The notes under the pieces: generated by a model
The model's input: only the letters and a program-made list of their open reading frames with translations
Database searches by the model: none
Told to the model about the DNA's origin: nothing
Shown here: one piece after another, positions 49,611 to 59,546 of the stretch
Layout of the letters: every line of letters begins with the position of its first letter
How positions within the stretch are numbered: position 1 is the first letter of the stretch
Source: Protonemura montana
Taxonomy: Eukaryota; Arthropoda; Insecta; Plecoptera; Nemouridae
Direction of reading: 5' to 3'
NCBI GenBank assembly: GCA_947568835.1
Contig: OX387608.1
Location: 856,501-920,500 of the forward strand
DNA: 64,000 nucleotides
Position numbers and translations under genes: made by a program

Positions 49611-50830
49611 TATAAAATGAGCAAAATGAGCAAAACTGGGGCGCTTAGATCACAAAGGCCAACACAAACCATGACAGTCGATGCTCCGCCACCAAAAACC
49701 AATGCTTGGGCAGCCAGGGCAGCCAGGGCAGCCGGAAGAGCCGAGACAAATATCACACCAACCCTGCCTTCAGCTACCAGCCAATCGGCTATTCCACCAC
49801 TATTATCACTCGATATTCAGGCACATGCAGGCTTTCCTCAAAGCCAAAACACTGCGCATGACGGCCTGGAACGCAAATAGCGTAAGGGGCAAGAAACAAG
49901 AATTACAACAGTTCCTTCAGGACAACCGATGTGATATCTGTCTTCTATCTGAAACTTTCTTAAAGCCACATTTCCGCTTTAAAATCCCCAACTATACAAC
50001 ATATCGAACAGACAGAGATACGCATGGCGGCGGCACAGCGGTCTTGGTGCGCCGAAGCCTAGCACCGTTGAGTGTAGGTTATAGGTAGAGTAACAACGTC
50101 AATGTTACAGTCTCTGCGTGAAGATGGCCGCCAAATGACTACCTTACCGACAAAAATGCAGAGTACCGGAACGTCACGTAAGGTGGAGCCACTGTCGTAT
50201 GAAATTTAATTTCGGTATTTATCGTAGGTTACTCGCTTCTTAATATCGTTACATGTATATCAATCGTTGAGGTAAACATTGATAGAGATTTTTTGTGCAT
50301 GAAAAGTCTCAAAAGCGAGTTGACCTACGAGAAATATCGAAATATAAATTCATACAACAGTGGCTCCACTTGGCATTTTTGTCGGTAAGTTAGTCATTTT
50401 GCGGCCATCTTTCACGCAGAGACTGTAACATTGACGTTTTTTCTCTACCTATAACCTACACTCAACGATAGCACACTTTGAAACTCCCCTTCCTGTTCTA
50501 AATTCAATAGATGCAACAGTTATAACCATAAAAACAGACGCGGGTCCCTTGCGCGTCATCGCTGCCTACAAAAGCCCGACCACACCACTATATGTAGCCG
50601 ATCTGGACGCCCTGTTCTCAGGCACAATCGCCACCATTCTTGGCGGTGATCTAAATTTCAAACATCCCGCCTGGAACTCCAGGATCTCGAATACTAGCGG
50701 CAAAACACTCTTTAGCCATGCCAGTCGTTCAAGCTATTTAACATTGGGTCCTGACACTCCAACGTATTATTCCGACGCCGGCCATAGGCCAGATGTGCTA
50801 GACATCGTGCATCGTGCTAAATCGAAAAGA
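49611..50830 (+). pseudogene. Jockey J9 ORF1 tail and ORF2 endonuclease, interrupted by a MITE
   Basis: ORF1 tail 49617-49880 includes a short CAGCCAGGG repeat encoding Ala/Arg. ORF2 starts near 49835-49858 (LRMTAWNANSVRGKKQEL; LLSETFLKPHF; GGGTAVLVRRSLA). It is interrupted at 50066-50467 by a foldback MITE and resumes with HFETPLPVLN, GPLRVIAAYKSP, ILGGDLNFKHPAWNS and HRPDVLDIVH. It ends near 50815 in an A/G-rich stretch. The RT is absent. The endonuclease frame is restored if the MITE and one TAGCAC copy are set aside, so the MITE came later than this Jockey. Confidence 0.82.
50066..50467. mobile_element. Foldback MITE inserted in Jockey J9 endonuclease
   Basis: A 402-bp element beginning CGTTGAGTGTAGGTTATAGG and ending with its reverse complement. 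The inverted similarity extends inward for most of the element (arms of about 180 bases with small gaps), so it folds almost entirely on itself. It is flanked by TAGCAC (50060-50065 and 50469-50474), a probable 6-7 bp target duplication. No coding capacity, so non-autonomous; the superfamily could not be decided. Confidence 0.85.
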
Positions 50831-50886
50831 AAAAAATAAAAGAAGAAGAAGAGAAGAAGAAGGAAGAAGGAAGAGCGACAACGAGC

Positions 50887-51878
50887 GGAGCACCACGAGT
50901 TCACCGAGCGCAGTCGTTATGCACCCGTGGTTTTCGCTACGCGCCGAAGCTTTCGAGCTTCTTGCAGCTTTCGAGCCGCATCGCCCGTCGAAACCTGGTA
51001 TTGGCTTGCCATACCCAGGCTAGACACCCGCCGAACCCGGAGATTGTTCGCAGTTCTCACTGCGCTATCCCCGGCTAAGCACCCGTCAAACTAGTGTTTG
51101 CTAGAGGTAACTCTCTGGCGCCACTTGTAAGACACCCGTCGACTCCGACCTTAGCCGTGGTTCACACCGCGCTATCGCCGGCTAGACACCCCCGTCGACT
51201 CCGACCGTAGCCGTGGTTCACACCGCGCTATCGCCGGCTAGACACCCCCGTCGACTCCGACCTTAGCCGTGGTTCACACCGCGCTATCGCCGGCTAGACA
51301 GAAGAACTGACTGTCTATCACCGATTACACTGTGTGCATACTGCAGTTAGGAGAAGACCGAAGACAGCAAGGCAGAGTGGGTTCAGTTTCCTTCAGAAAC
51401 AGGCGTAACGCAAGATTACTCTCTGGCCCAACGCGTCCCGGTACTGTAAGAAGTGCCCGTCACGTGCGTGACGCCGGAAGGCTGCTCGTTTGCAGTCCGA
51501 CTGGTGCTTGCGTATCGCTGTCGGCCTTCGGCTAAGTACCAGTCACGTCGGTGACGCGTCCCCGCTGCCCTTGGTTTAATCAACCCTGATAGCAAGAGGC
51601 AGCTGCTGTGCATTTAGCCAGTCGACTCAATCCGCCTAAACCTTTCGGCATCTGCGCCGTTCGGAGGTGGGGAGAGGTCCCGGACAACCGCGTCCACTGA
51701 TCGGGCAGGGTTAGACGCCACTCAGGCCAACATCAACGTGCTCAACGTGTACCGCATTACTGCGAAGCAGCGAGCCGTTCTTGTATTACCCGCGTGACTG
51801 GTTTGCACTGAGGTGTACCGCTAGTAGCGAAGCTGCAGACTTGCCTGATCGCCATATCCCCTTCTTTAGAAACGCACC
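50887..51878 (+). promoter_or_regulatory. Jockey J10 5' UTR with tandem repeats
   Basis: About 1 kb of GC-rich leader before ORF1. The start matches 48980 (J9). It includes about three 54-56 bp tandem units at 51131-51296 and diverged older units at about 51020-51130. The arrangement resembles leader monomers that act as promoters in some LINE families; this is an inference from position. Confidence 0.6.
51131..51296. repeat. 54-56 bp tandem repeat in Jockey J10 leader
   Basis: Three units beginning GACACCC..GTCGACTCCG at 51131, 51185 and 51241, nearly identical, each ending CGCTATCGCCGGCTA. Diverged relatives precede them from about 51020. Confidence 0.9.
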
Positions 51879-53627
51879 ATGAGTTCCAACCTCACGTGGC
51901 GTAAGAACCCTGTCCCCGGTAAGACCACGTCGATCCCCGCGACGACCGAGTCACCGTTCCCGCGCAAGGGAAGGGCTGTCAAGATGTTGCCTATGCAGCA
52001 AGCTGGACCCCCAACCCAAGCAAAAACCCTTTCCATTTCCCCACATCAGACGAAGCCACCGCTTCTCTTCGACTTGAAAAAAGCGAAGATAGTCAACGTC
52101 GGAGACGTCAACCCCACGGAGATGGCTGCGAAGCACAAAGAAGATCTCTCGAAGTTGAAGAACACCGGCGCGACAGCAAAGAGTGCGGTGGCAAAGTCTG
52201 TTTCCCCCAAACCCTCTCCCATCACGACGAAAGCGCAAATCCCATGCGCCGAGTCAATCAAGTTCGCACCAGAGCCCGGCTCGCTTGCCTCGCCCAACCA
52301 GGCAGCCGTCTCCATCACGGCCAGCGTTATTGGTATTGGACTTGAAACTCCTTGTGCGTCGACCAGCAAACGCCCCGAAAGGGACGCGAGCTCGACCGGC
52401 GACGGCTCGTTCACCGAGCAGACCAAGAAAAGGTCACGACAGCGTGCCTCGCCGGCCGTAGTCATCCAACCTATACCTGACACCATTCCAACGGTGAACC
52501 AATTCGCCGCCATAGCCGAGAGCGAGGTCCATCCCATGGACACTGGCGCGGCGCCAACCCAATCCCCTCCCGCTCCTAAGCACAAGGTCCCTGCCATTGT
52601 CGTTAAGACAGAAATGTCTCACAGAGACCTGCTCGACTTGGTCGATGCATGCGTCACCGACAAGGGCTACTTCACCAAGCCCACAGGAGGCCTCACCAAG
52701 TTGTCCCTCAAAAACATCGGGGACTATCGGTCAGTCACGACCAAGTTCACGGAGTTGAACGTTCTTTACCACACGTACGCGCTTACTAAGCAGCGCACGC
52801 AACGTTTTATCGTTCGCGGGCTGCCGGCTAGTGCGTCGTGTGGGGCCATTAGCACTGAGATCACCGACCTAGGCTTCCAAGTCAAGGCGGTGGTCCAGCT
52901 CACAGCCAGTGCAGATGCCGGTAACAACAACTACCGGAAGCCGTTCCCTCTGTTTGCGGTCACTCTCGAACCGCGACCCGGCCAGCCACCACAGGACGTA
53001 TCCACGATTGCGAGGCTGCAACGCTGCGTGGTAAGCACTGAGGTTCCTCGCGCCCGCCGCGGCCCGGTGCAGTGTTACCGGTGCCAGCGCGTGGGCCACA
53101 CCTCGGCGTTCTGCCACCAGACTGCCCGCTGCGTGCGCTGTGGCGGCGACCATCGCGTTGCCTCTTGCCCCAAGGACAAGCCGGCCAAGTGCTGCAACTG
53201 CCAGGACGGTGACCACCCGGCAAGCTACCGCGGCTGCGCTTACCTCAAGCGAGCGGCAAAGCCCGATAGCCAGCAGAAGGGGAAGGAAACCGCGCCGCGG
53301 CAGACCATGCGGCCGCGTCTTGAAATCCCGACCCAAGCTGATCGCGCTGCATGGCCAGCGTTGAGCAAGGGAAAGGAAAAGGACACGGGCTCCGTACCGA
53401 CGGCTGCCGCCCCGCAAACGAGCACGGTTTCACCCGACTCATATGCAGCGGCCGCCTCCTCGCGCGTCGAGCCCGGCACCTCCACCGTCAACGCCGACCC
53501 GACAAAAGAGCTGTTGGCAGTTTTTGCGCAGCTCATGTCCAACATGGCCGAGACAATGTCCGCACTCCACCGGGTGATCCCTGCCCTCCTCCAGGCCCTC
53601 AACTCCAACAATGCCAGCAAGCCCTAG
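51879..53627 (+). CDS. Jockey ORF1, full-length PRE_C2HC zinc-knuckle protein (J10)
   Basis: An intact 582-codon ORF1 in GC-rich DNA. The N-terminal 240 residues are low-complexity, basic and Pro/Ser-rich. Residues about 245-300 form a helix-rich block (RDLLDLVDACVTDKGYFTK; GDYRSVTTKFTELNVLYHTY). Then come TQRFIVRGLPASASCGAIST (PRE_C2HC) and knuckles CYRCQRVGHTSAFC, CVRCGGDHRVASC and CCNCQDGDHPASYRGC at about 397-455. The C-terminal tail contains AWPALSKGK and a final hydrophobic helix (LFAVFAQLMSNMAETMS-like). The stop at 53625-53627 overlaps the ORF2 start at 53611. It is the most complete Jockey ORF1 in the window. Confidence 0.9.
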   Translation: MSSNLTWRKNPVPGKTTSIPATTESPFPRKGRAVKMLPMQQAGPPTQAKTLSISPHQTKPPLLFDLKKAKIVNVGDVNPTEMAAKHKEDLSKLKNTGATAKSAVAKSVSPKPSPITTKAQIPCAESIKFAPEPGSLASPNQAAVSITASVIGIGLETPCASTSKRPERDASSTGDGSFTEQTKKRSRQRASPAVVIQPIPDTIPTVNQFAAIAESEVHPMDTGAAPTQSPPAPKHKVPAIVVKTEMSHRDLLDLVDACVTDKGYFTKPTGGLTKLSLKNIGDYRSVTTKFTELNVLYHTYALTKQRTQRFIVRGLPASASCGAISTEITDLGFQVKAVVQLTASADAGNNNYRKPFPLFAVTLEPRPGQPPQDVSTIARLQRCVVSTEVPRARRGPVQCYRCQRVGHTSAFCHQTARCVRCGGDHRVASCPKDKPAKCCNCQDGDHPASYRGCAYLKRAAKPDSQQKGKETAPRQTMRPRLEIPTQADRAAWPALSKGKEKDTGSVPTAAAPQTSTVSPDSYAAAASSRVEPGTSTVNADPTKELLAVFAQLMSNMAETMSALHRVIPALLQALNSNNASKP

Positions 53628-53925
53628 ATGCAGGCAACTCAAGGTCCTGAATTGGAACGGGAATGGCATTCGCTCCAAGCTCTCCGAGCTCTCAGACCTT
53701 CTTGAGTCGACCCAGTGCTCTGTGGCACTGGTGAACGAGACGCATCTGCTCCCCGCTCACCGGCTCTCACTCGCGAACTTCAACGTTTATCGCACCGACC
53801 GGCCGGGGGGCAATGCGTTTGGAGGAACCGCGGTACTCGTACGCACGACGGTGCGACACGAGGAGATCCCGCTTCCGCCACTCTCGAAGCTGGAGACGAC
53901 CGGCGTGCTGCTTCATACTGCCCGA
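53611..53925 (+). pseudogene. Jockey ORF2 N-terminus J10 (endonuclease start, truncated)
   Basis: Starts MPASPRCRQLKVLNWNGNGI, overlapping ORF1 by 17 nt. It carries the endonuclease blocks VALVNETHLLPAHRLSL, NVYRTDRPGG, GGTAVLVRTTVRHEEIPLPP and LETTGVLLHTAR. At about 53925 it changes abruptly into the ORF1 of another copy (DYRFVTDFLKVDGTEFHS), so the rest of the endonuclease and all RT are lost. Confidence 0.8.
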
Positions 53926-54766
53926 CTGACTACCGTTTTGTCACTGACTTCTTAAAAGTCGATGGAACCGAATTCCATTCAATTCGCTATCAAGAAGTTG
54001 CGCTCGCAGCGCTTTATTATCCGCAGCCTGCCACGCTCGGTCGACACGACCGACATCGACGAGAAACTGCAAGCACTGGGCTTCAAACCCAGTGCCGTGG
54101 TGCAATTGTCTCGTCACTCCGGTGATGAAAAAATCATCTATCCTCTATTTACCATGACCTTGCTGATAGAGGCAGACACCCCGGCCAAAGATGTCTCGAC
54201 CATCACGCAACTGCTTCGCTGTACCGTGACGACCGAGGCACCACGCACGGTCCTGCGCAGTGCCATCGCTGCCAACGAGTAGGGCATGCTACCGCCTACT
54301 GCTACCAGGCGCCGCGCTGCGTGCGCTGCGCAGGCGAACTGTCCGACACCACGAGGCACTGCAGATCCAAAATGCTGCAACTGCAAAGACGGGGACCACC
54401 CAGCGAGCTACAGGGGGTGCGCCTACCTGAATCGCGCCAAACACCAGGCCACGCAACCCAAAGCTGGGCAATCTGCAGGATGGATTGGAGAAAGCCAAGC
54501 CAGTCGCCAAGCCCCGCACCACCATGCGACCCCGGATTGAGATTCCTGCCACCATCACCAACAGTGGTCGCACATACGCCGATGCCATTGAAGGATAAGT
54601 CAACACCGCCAAAGATCCATGTACCGATCACACCGAGACTCCACCTCCCAACCAATCCGACCCCACCGACCCATCCTACCCCACCGACCCATCCTGGGCA
54701 GCTCTGCTCGGGCAAATCCTTGTCACGGTTGAGCAGAGCAACCACCACCTTGCCCTCCTAATGCAG
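53926..54766 (+). pseudogene. Jockey ORF1 fragment J11 (frameshifted)
   Basis: Opens inside ORF1 at a point equivalent to GDYRSVTTKF of J10. It then carries LRSQRFIIRSLPRSVDTTDI (PRE_C2HC), STITQLLRCTVTTEAPR and, in other frames, remnants of knuckles (CYQAPRCVRCAGELSDTTRHC and CCNCKDGDHPASYRGC). The Pro/Thr-rich tail has a short CCCACCGACCCATCCTAC repeat at about 54650-54700. Several frameshifts are present. Family and composition match J10. Confidence 0.75.
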
Positions 54767-54806
54767 ACAATGACTGCAATTCTCGCCGCCACTCATTCCT
54801 CCAAAA

Positions 54807-55247
54807 ATGCCGTCACGCCCTGAACAGGCAATCACCAACATCCTCAACTGGAATGCCAACGGCATACGGAATCGTACAAGTGAACTTATCACACTGATGG
54901 AGGCGACAAACACCACCGTCGCTCTCGTGTGCGAAACACACCTCCTGCCCGGCCACCAACTGTGCTTAGCCAACCATACAGTTTACCGAACTGACCGCCC
55001 AGGAGCCATCGCCGCAGGCGGCACCGCAGTCATCGTCAACAACATCGTACGCCACGAGCCAATCCCACTACCAGCTCTGCGCAGACTCGAGGCGACCGGT
55101 GTCTGCCTCCACACAGCCAAAGGCCCTCTCAGAGTGTTCGCGGCTTACTCACCACCAGGCTGGCCGATCATTGAGGTAGTCATCGAGGCGCTGCTTGACT
55201 CCAAGCAATTCACCATCATTGCTGGAAATCTGAACGCCACTAACTAA
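54807..55247 (+). pseudogene. Jockey ORF2 N-terminus J11 (endonuclease, truncated)
   Basis: Open from MPSRPEQAITNILNWNANGI through VALVCETHLLPGHQLCL, TVYRTDRPGAIAAGGTAVIV, RLEATGVCLHTAKGPLRVFA and FTIIAGNLNATN, that is, the first half of the endonuclease up to the GDLNAKH-type motif (here GNLNATN, with Asp replaced by Asn). It stops at 55247, directly before a CAAGTACAAGTA tandem repeat. The RT is missing. Confidence 0.8.
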
Positions 55248-55255
55248 TCGAAGTT

Positions 55256-55320
55256 TTCAAGTTTTCGAAGTACAAGTACAATCAAGTACAAGTACAATCA
55301 AGTACAAGTACAATCAAGTA
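55256..55320. repeat. Short tandem repeat CAAGTACAAGTACAAT
   Basis: About three to four copies of a 16-bp unit (AAGTACAATCAAGTAC register) directly after the truncated J11 endonuclease. Confidence 0.85.
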
Positions 55321-55847
55321 AAATTGTCTGCTGGATGAATTTCCAGCGGTCTGCATCGAGAGCCAAGAATTTGTTGGCCACAATAAGCCCCAGTGGCCTT
55401 TCAAATCGAACGAAAAAAAGACCTTCGCCAGCCCTGCCATTGCCATTCCAGGCCAGACGGACGCGACCACACTGATGCATAAGAAATCTGATGACACGGT
55501 ATTTGCAGTGCCTGTGTATTGTATGGGCTTTCTGATTTTCCCTGTGTCCGATCTGGTGTTGAGGCACTCCACCTTCAGTAAAAATAATGAGCATTCTTGA
55601 GACTGTTGCTTAAAAGCTCATTCAGTCCGTTGGTCGTAGTCACATTGGCTTCGATTTACTCTTCGTTTATTCAAATTTGGTGATTTCAGCAACCCTTTCT
55701 ACTTTTTTCTAAGTTTTCCAAAAGTAGGTCTCACCTATGTCTCAGTTGATATTTAGATAAGTTGGGATTAGTTGGATAAGAGGCATTTTTACTGAAATTT
55801 GACTCTGGAGCTTATCCATGGTTGAGCCTTGGAGATTTTTTTTACAG
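55321..55847. other. Spacer with an unrecognised open frame
   Basis: A plus frame of about 90 codons (55330-55605) reads CLLDEFPAVCIESQEFVGHN and later VFAVPVYCMGFLIFPVSDL. It could be an upstream exon of the BEN gene or a chance frame; no matching splice sites were settled. The rest to 55847 is intron-like and ends in a T-rich acceptor tract. Confidence 0.3.
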
Positions 55848-56824
55848 GTTTGCGAGCTTATGCCGGGCTCTGGGGTGTATGTGCCGTTCAGTGCTTACTC
55901 TGCAATCAAGAGAAGCTCGAAGAACCAAACCTCAGCGGCTAGGCAGCTGATGGCTGCATTCACCGGCGAAGCGCTATCTACATACTCGTTGATGGGGAAA
56001 CTTGCGAAGGGGCCTGTGGGGAAGCCATCAGAGCGCCGCGATGCCCTTGACCCTGCAGGTGTTGAGGCCATTCTGGGTAAGCAAATTAATATTATAATGA
56101 AATGAAGGCCTTCGGTTCCACAATGGATGTGTTAGGCCCTCAGTCTAACTTAGCCTTAGTACAGGCCTTCAGCCAGCTTAGTGTAACTTAGTCTTGGACT
56201 TAGTACAGGCCTTCAACCAGCTTAGTGTAACTTAGTCTTAATCTTAGTACAGGCCTTCAGCAGGCTTAGCGTATATTCTTCTTGTGCTAGACTGTACCTG
56301 TTTAGGGGTAGTATATTTGTGTGCGCGACCGTACAGGTACCGTTAGCCTGGCGGTCGACGAGAGTCGTAGAGAGGGCAGTGTGAAGAGTGTGTTGTGAGC
56401 GAGTGGAAGGTGAAAAGATTGTGTGGTTATTGGAAAGATTAAAGATCGTTTATAACGTGAGCCGTGTTGTTATTGATAGGAACCCTAGAACCTATTAGAT
56501 GTTTTTTAAACATGGTATGTTTTGGGTTTTTGTTGGCAATGCCCTGGTCTATCCAAAGTTTGGCCTAATCAGCTGCACTATTATGTTGCAACTTCCAGAG
56601 TTGTTGGGTCTTGTATGCCAGTGTAACGATACTTGGATGGTGCTAGTGCAACTGTATCTCACACGGTCAAATCTTGCAAGGTTTGTTCTTTTTTTTTAGC
56701 TTTCACGGCTCAGCTAGCGGTTAACCGAGGGTGGGACGCTGTTCCGACATCTGCAATCACGCGGTCCATGGGCACAAAGCTTAGTGAGCTACGTGGGGCA
56801 AGCATGAAAGACCAGTTGAATTAA
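55848..56824 (+). CDS. BEN-domain protein, last two exons
   Basis: Exon 55848-56076 follows a TTTTTTTTACAG acceptor and encodes VCELMPGSGVYVPFSAYSAI, ARQLMAAFTGEALSTYSLMG and DPAGVEAILG. It ends at a GTAAGC donor. Exon 56700-56824 follows a TTTTTTTTAG acceptor and encodes FTAQLAVNRGWDAVP...ITRSMGTKLSELRG, ending in TAA. The two exons join in phase across a codon. The pattern fits a BEN domain, a helical DNA- or protein-binding module found in chromatin factors and in some transposon-related arthropod proteins. The upstream exons and promoter were not found, so it may be a gene remnant or the 3' end of a host gene. Confidence 0.65.
56150..56290. repeat. 47-bp tandem repeat in BEN-gene intron
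   Basis: About three units containing TTAGTACAGGCCTTCA and CAGCTTAGTGTAACTTAGTC, starting near 56156, 56205 and 56252, inside the intron between the two BEN exons. Confidence 0.8.
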
Positions 56825-57600
56825 GGTCTGACTACATTCATTATTGCGTCAATGCCTGGCTGTGTCTTCCTACTATTTTTCTTCATTACTAAGCTAAAAA
56901 TAATCGCCAAAGTTAACGCCAAAGAATCGTTACCTATTTTACCTAAACGTTTCCTAAATTCGCATCGTTCCATACCACACCTCCCTCTTCACACAAAGTC
57001 CCCTCTACTAATGTACAAAAATATTCAACCACCTCCCGACCCACATCAAAGAATCCTCTCTAACTACGAAACTTTCTCATCCAAAACCCCTTCTACAACC
57101 TAGAGGAATACCTCACCTCTACACCACACCATCTCCCCCTGGCCCATCAACAATGACGACTTAGAACAACCACCTAACTATTGATGCTAGTTCCTAATCA
57201 TTACTTTTAGTATACCATTTTTATTGACATTATACATTAGTTAAGATTATTACACTTTACAACCTATACTTTACCATTAAGCCACTATCCTAACCATTAC
57301 TACCACTATTATATTTATAATTTTAGTATATTATATTAAAGTATATACAACTTTAACATAATTACTATTTTACCACCTTTATTTACTTATTGTTATAAAC
57401 GGTACAATATTACCATTTTACCTTCATTTGAAAATCTTAAGAATTAGGCCCATACAACTACAATGTAATTGTCAGTAGCGAATATTCAAATATACAAGTA
57501 TTTCACGATCTCAGAGTTTAATTCTTCGGATGAGATGAATACTGAAGTTGCTGGTTAATATTACCGTAGTCTACAATAAGGTAACACCTTGTCTTGATCC
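56825..57600 (+). other. AT-rich region with possible LINE C-terminal remnant
   Basis: Around 56910-57180 the plus frames are Pro/His-rich (SIPHLPLHTKSPLL; PPPDPHQRILSNY; then HHTISPWPINNDDLEQPP), similar in feel to the C-terminal tails of some LINE ORF2 proteins, followed by an AT-rich 3' UTR-like stretch to about 57470. No catalytic motif is present, so the assignment is tentative. Confidence 0.3.
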
Positions 57601-57606
57601 TAGAAA

Positions 57607-57733
57607 TGGAGCCCAACTTGGAGATCACAGAGGACATCAATGATGTTGCCGAGATGTGCCTGAGCAACTTCTTCGACTGCAATGGTCCTGAGAATGCTGG
57701 AGATGATATCCGGCAAAAACCTTGTGGGAGTGG
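57607..57733 (+). other. Putative isolated exon
   Basis: After a GATCCTAG acceptor, an open frame beginning MEPNLEITEDINDVAEMC and continuing with CLSNFFDCNGPENAGDD ends at a GTGAGTG donor. The composition (acidic, no transposon motifs) is unlike its surroundings. It could be an exon of a host or transposon gene; no partner exon was identified. Confidence 0.35.
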
Positions 57734-58150
57734 TGAGTGAATACCATTCATTTCATGACCTCAGTAAAATGCCCACTGAACATATCCACCCCTTAGAGCT
57801 CTTTTCGTTGGAAAATAAGCCTCAATATAAACTTCCTAGTTGTATTTCGATCAGTCATTATATCAGCCGTTTATAGTTTAGCCTTCGGTCAAGACCATTC
57901 AGAGGGTCGCGAAAGTCACCACACAGAATTCTGTTTGTGTCTTTAATGGTACCAGAGACCGTAACCTAGTAACCTGGTTTCGTTTGGACAAGAACCTAGA
58001 CCAAGCATCCCAAATGATTTTACCTAAAATAAAAATGCATATAACTAGAATGTAATTGTCAGTAGCTAATAAACAAATATACAAATATAACTTATGATTT
58101 TCCACCATATCTGATTAAAAAAATTAGATCTATCTTTGAGACAGGACCTT
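57734..58150. other. Spacer without recognised gene
   Basis: Short open frames only. The block AATGTAATTGTCAGTAGC near 58040 also occurs near 57462, each followed by a similar CAAATATACAA stretch, so two copies of a small unknown repeat bracket the putative exon. Confidence 0.45.
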
Positions 58151-59035
58151 TCAAGTCAGCCATGGGACATCTTTATCGACTATAAGGGACATTAAAGCCG
58201 GTGTGCCGAAGGGCCCTCTGGGACCTGTTCTTTTTACCATCTACAATAATGACATGCCAAGGACTCCTCATGTAGAATTGGCCCTATATGCTGACGACAC
58301 TGCATTAATCGCACAATCAATGCGTGGGTACCTGGCTAGCAGGTACCTACTATTAGCACTAGACGACCTAGAATCCTGGTACGAGATGTAAGAATTAAAA
58401 AACCATTATAAAAACGGAAAATATTCATCTCTTTGACGAGCCTATTCCATGGCAGACAAGGAAAGGTCTTCTGCGACCACTTGTCAATAGACGGAGCTCA
58501 CTTAGCATTAGAAATGGACTGACTCTTTAAAAGTCTTATTTTACCAATAATGTCATACGCCAGTTCTGTCTGGGGTTTAATCTCTTCATCTTCATATCAA
58601 AGACTCCAGGTGGTCCAAAATTCAGCGCTTCGCCGAATTACACGATCACCCTGGTATATTAGAAATAAGGACATTCACTGACAACTTGGCATTGCACTCT
58701 TCAAGGACATTCTCAAAGAACAGGCCAAAGTTTATCTATCTTTCTCTTGACAAAGCCCCCAACAAGCTTCTCAATGAAATAATATCACATGACCACCTTG
58801 CTCCGACAAGGCATGAGACAATTCTCGCCTAGGAGGCAGCTCTTTAGTTAAATCTCTCTTATTTAACTTTAGTCAGTAGTCTTAATAATATAATTCTTAG
58901 TTTTTTAAGATATGTCAAAGAAAAGACACGCAAAGACACCTTTTAATATTCATGACAACTAGGCTCGGTACTAGAAATAAGACAGTGGGGGCTCTATCCC
59001 CTCACGCCAATGAAGTCTTGGTTTGGTGGTCCCAA
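58151..59035 (+). pseudogene. Jockey ORF2 fragment J12 (RT end, thumb) and 3' UTR
   Basis: Starts within RT: AGVPKGPLGPVLFTIYNNDM, the catalytic LYADDTALIAQSMRGYLAS and ALDDLESWYEM. Multiple frameshifts follow, but blocks RRITRSPWYIRNKDIH and LDKAPNKLLNEIISHDHL are recognisable through about 58830. The 3' UTR ends near 59035 with the Jockey GGGGCTCTATCCCCTC block. The GVPQG motif reads GVPKG, a likely damaging exchange. Confidence 0.78.
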
Positions 59036-59149
59036 GTGAATTTCCTGAAACCTCTGGCTCGGAGAGTGTTCGTCGTCGAGAGCAGACGTGTTTTTCTCGC
59101 TCCTCTGACGACTCAAATTTCTCAAATGCTGATGTGACGAAGTCAAACA

Positions 59150-59546
59150 CTTTATTTTTGTGTGTGACAATTTCTTGTCACAATTCTTTGAGCGATTATG
59201 TGTGCGAGTGACAAGTGACAAGTTACAGAACATGGGTGCTTAACACAAAATCTTTATCTCAAATCGAGAAATTATGAACACGAGTGTTTTACACGCAATT
59301 TAAGTGTAAATTCAGTTTCGTCAGATTATTTTATAAGCTGTCTGATCTTGACGATCAGATCTTAAAGGTGATAGACTTCGTCATCCCGTCAGCCAATGAG
59401 GTGCGTCGCATCTCTTGCCAACCAATAACAGTGCTTCTTATAGACCATGTTGGATCAAAAATTAAAGGGGATAGACTTCGTTTTTCCTAGTAGTGTCAAA
59501 CACCGTGAACTCGAGTACCACGGTACGCAAACAGTGAAAGTAGTGA
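59150..59546 (+). promoter_or_regulatory. Jockey J13 5' UTR (second copy of the J7-type leader)
   Basis: Matches 46030-46417: shared GTGTGACAATTT, TTCTTTGAGCGATTAT, GATAGACTTCGTCATCCCGTC and GGATAGACTTCGTTTTT-type blocks. It directly precedes an ORF1 start with the same MES.D.FPALPAPSVRRF opening, so this leader is a real, repeatedly transposed 5' end. Confidence 0.6.

Noticed and set aside
51131-51296. CRISPR-like array
   Set aside because: Repeats are contiguous tandem units without unique spacers and lie in a eukaryotic Jockey leader.
52046-52597. 183-codon minus ORF opposite Jockey J10 ORF1
   Set aside because: GC-rich sequence gives long antisense frames; there are no motifs and the plus strand is clearly gag-like.
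55298-55594. Minus-strand ORF of 98 codons
   Set aside because: Overlaps a comparable plus frame and has no motif; neither strand is favoured.
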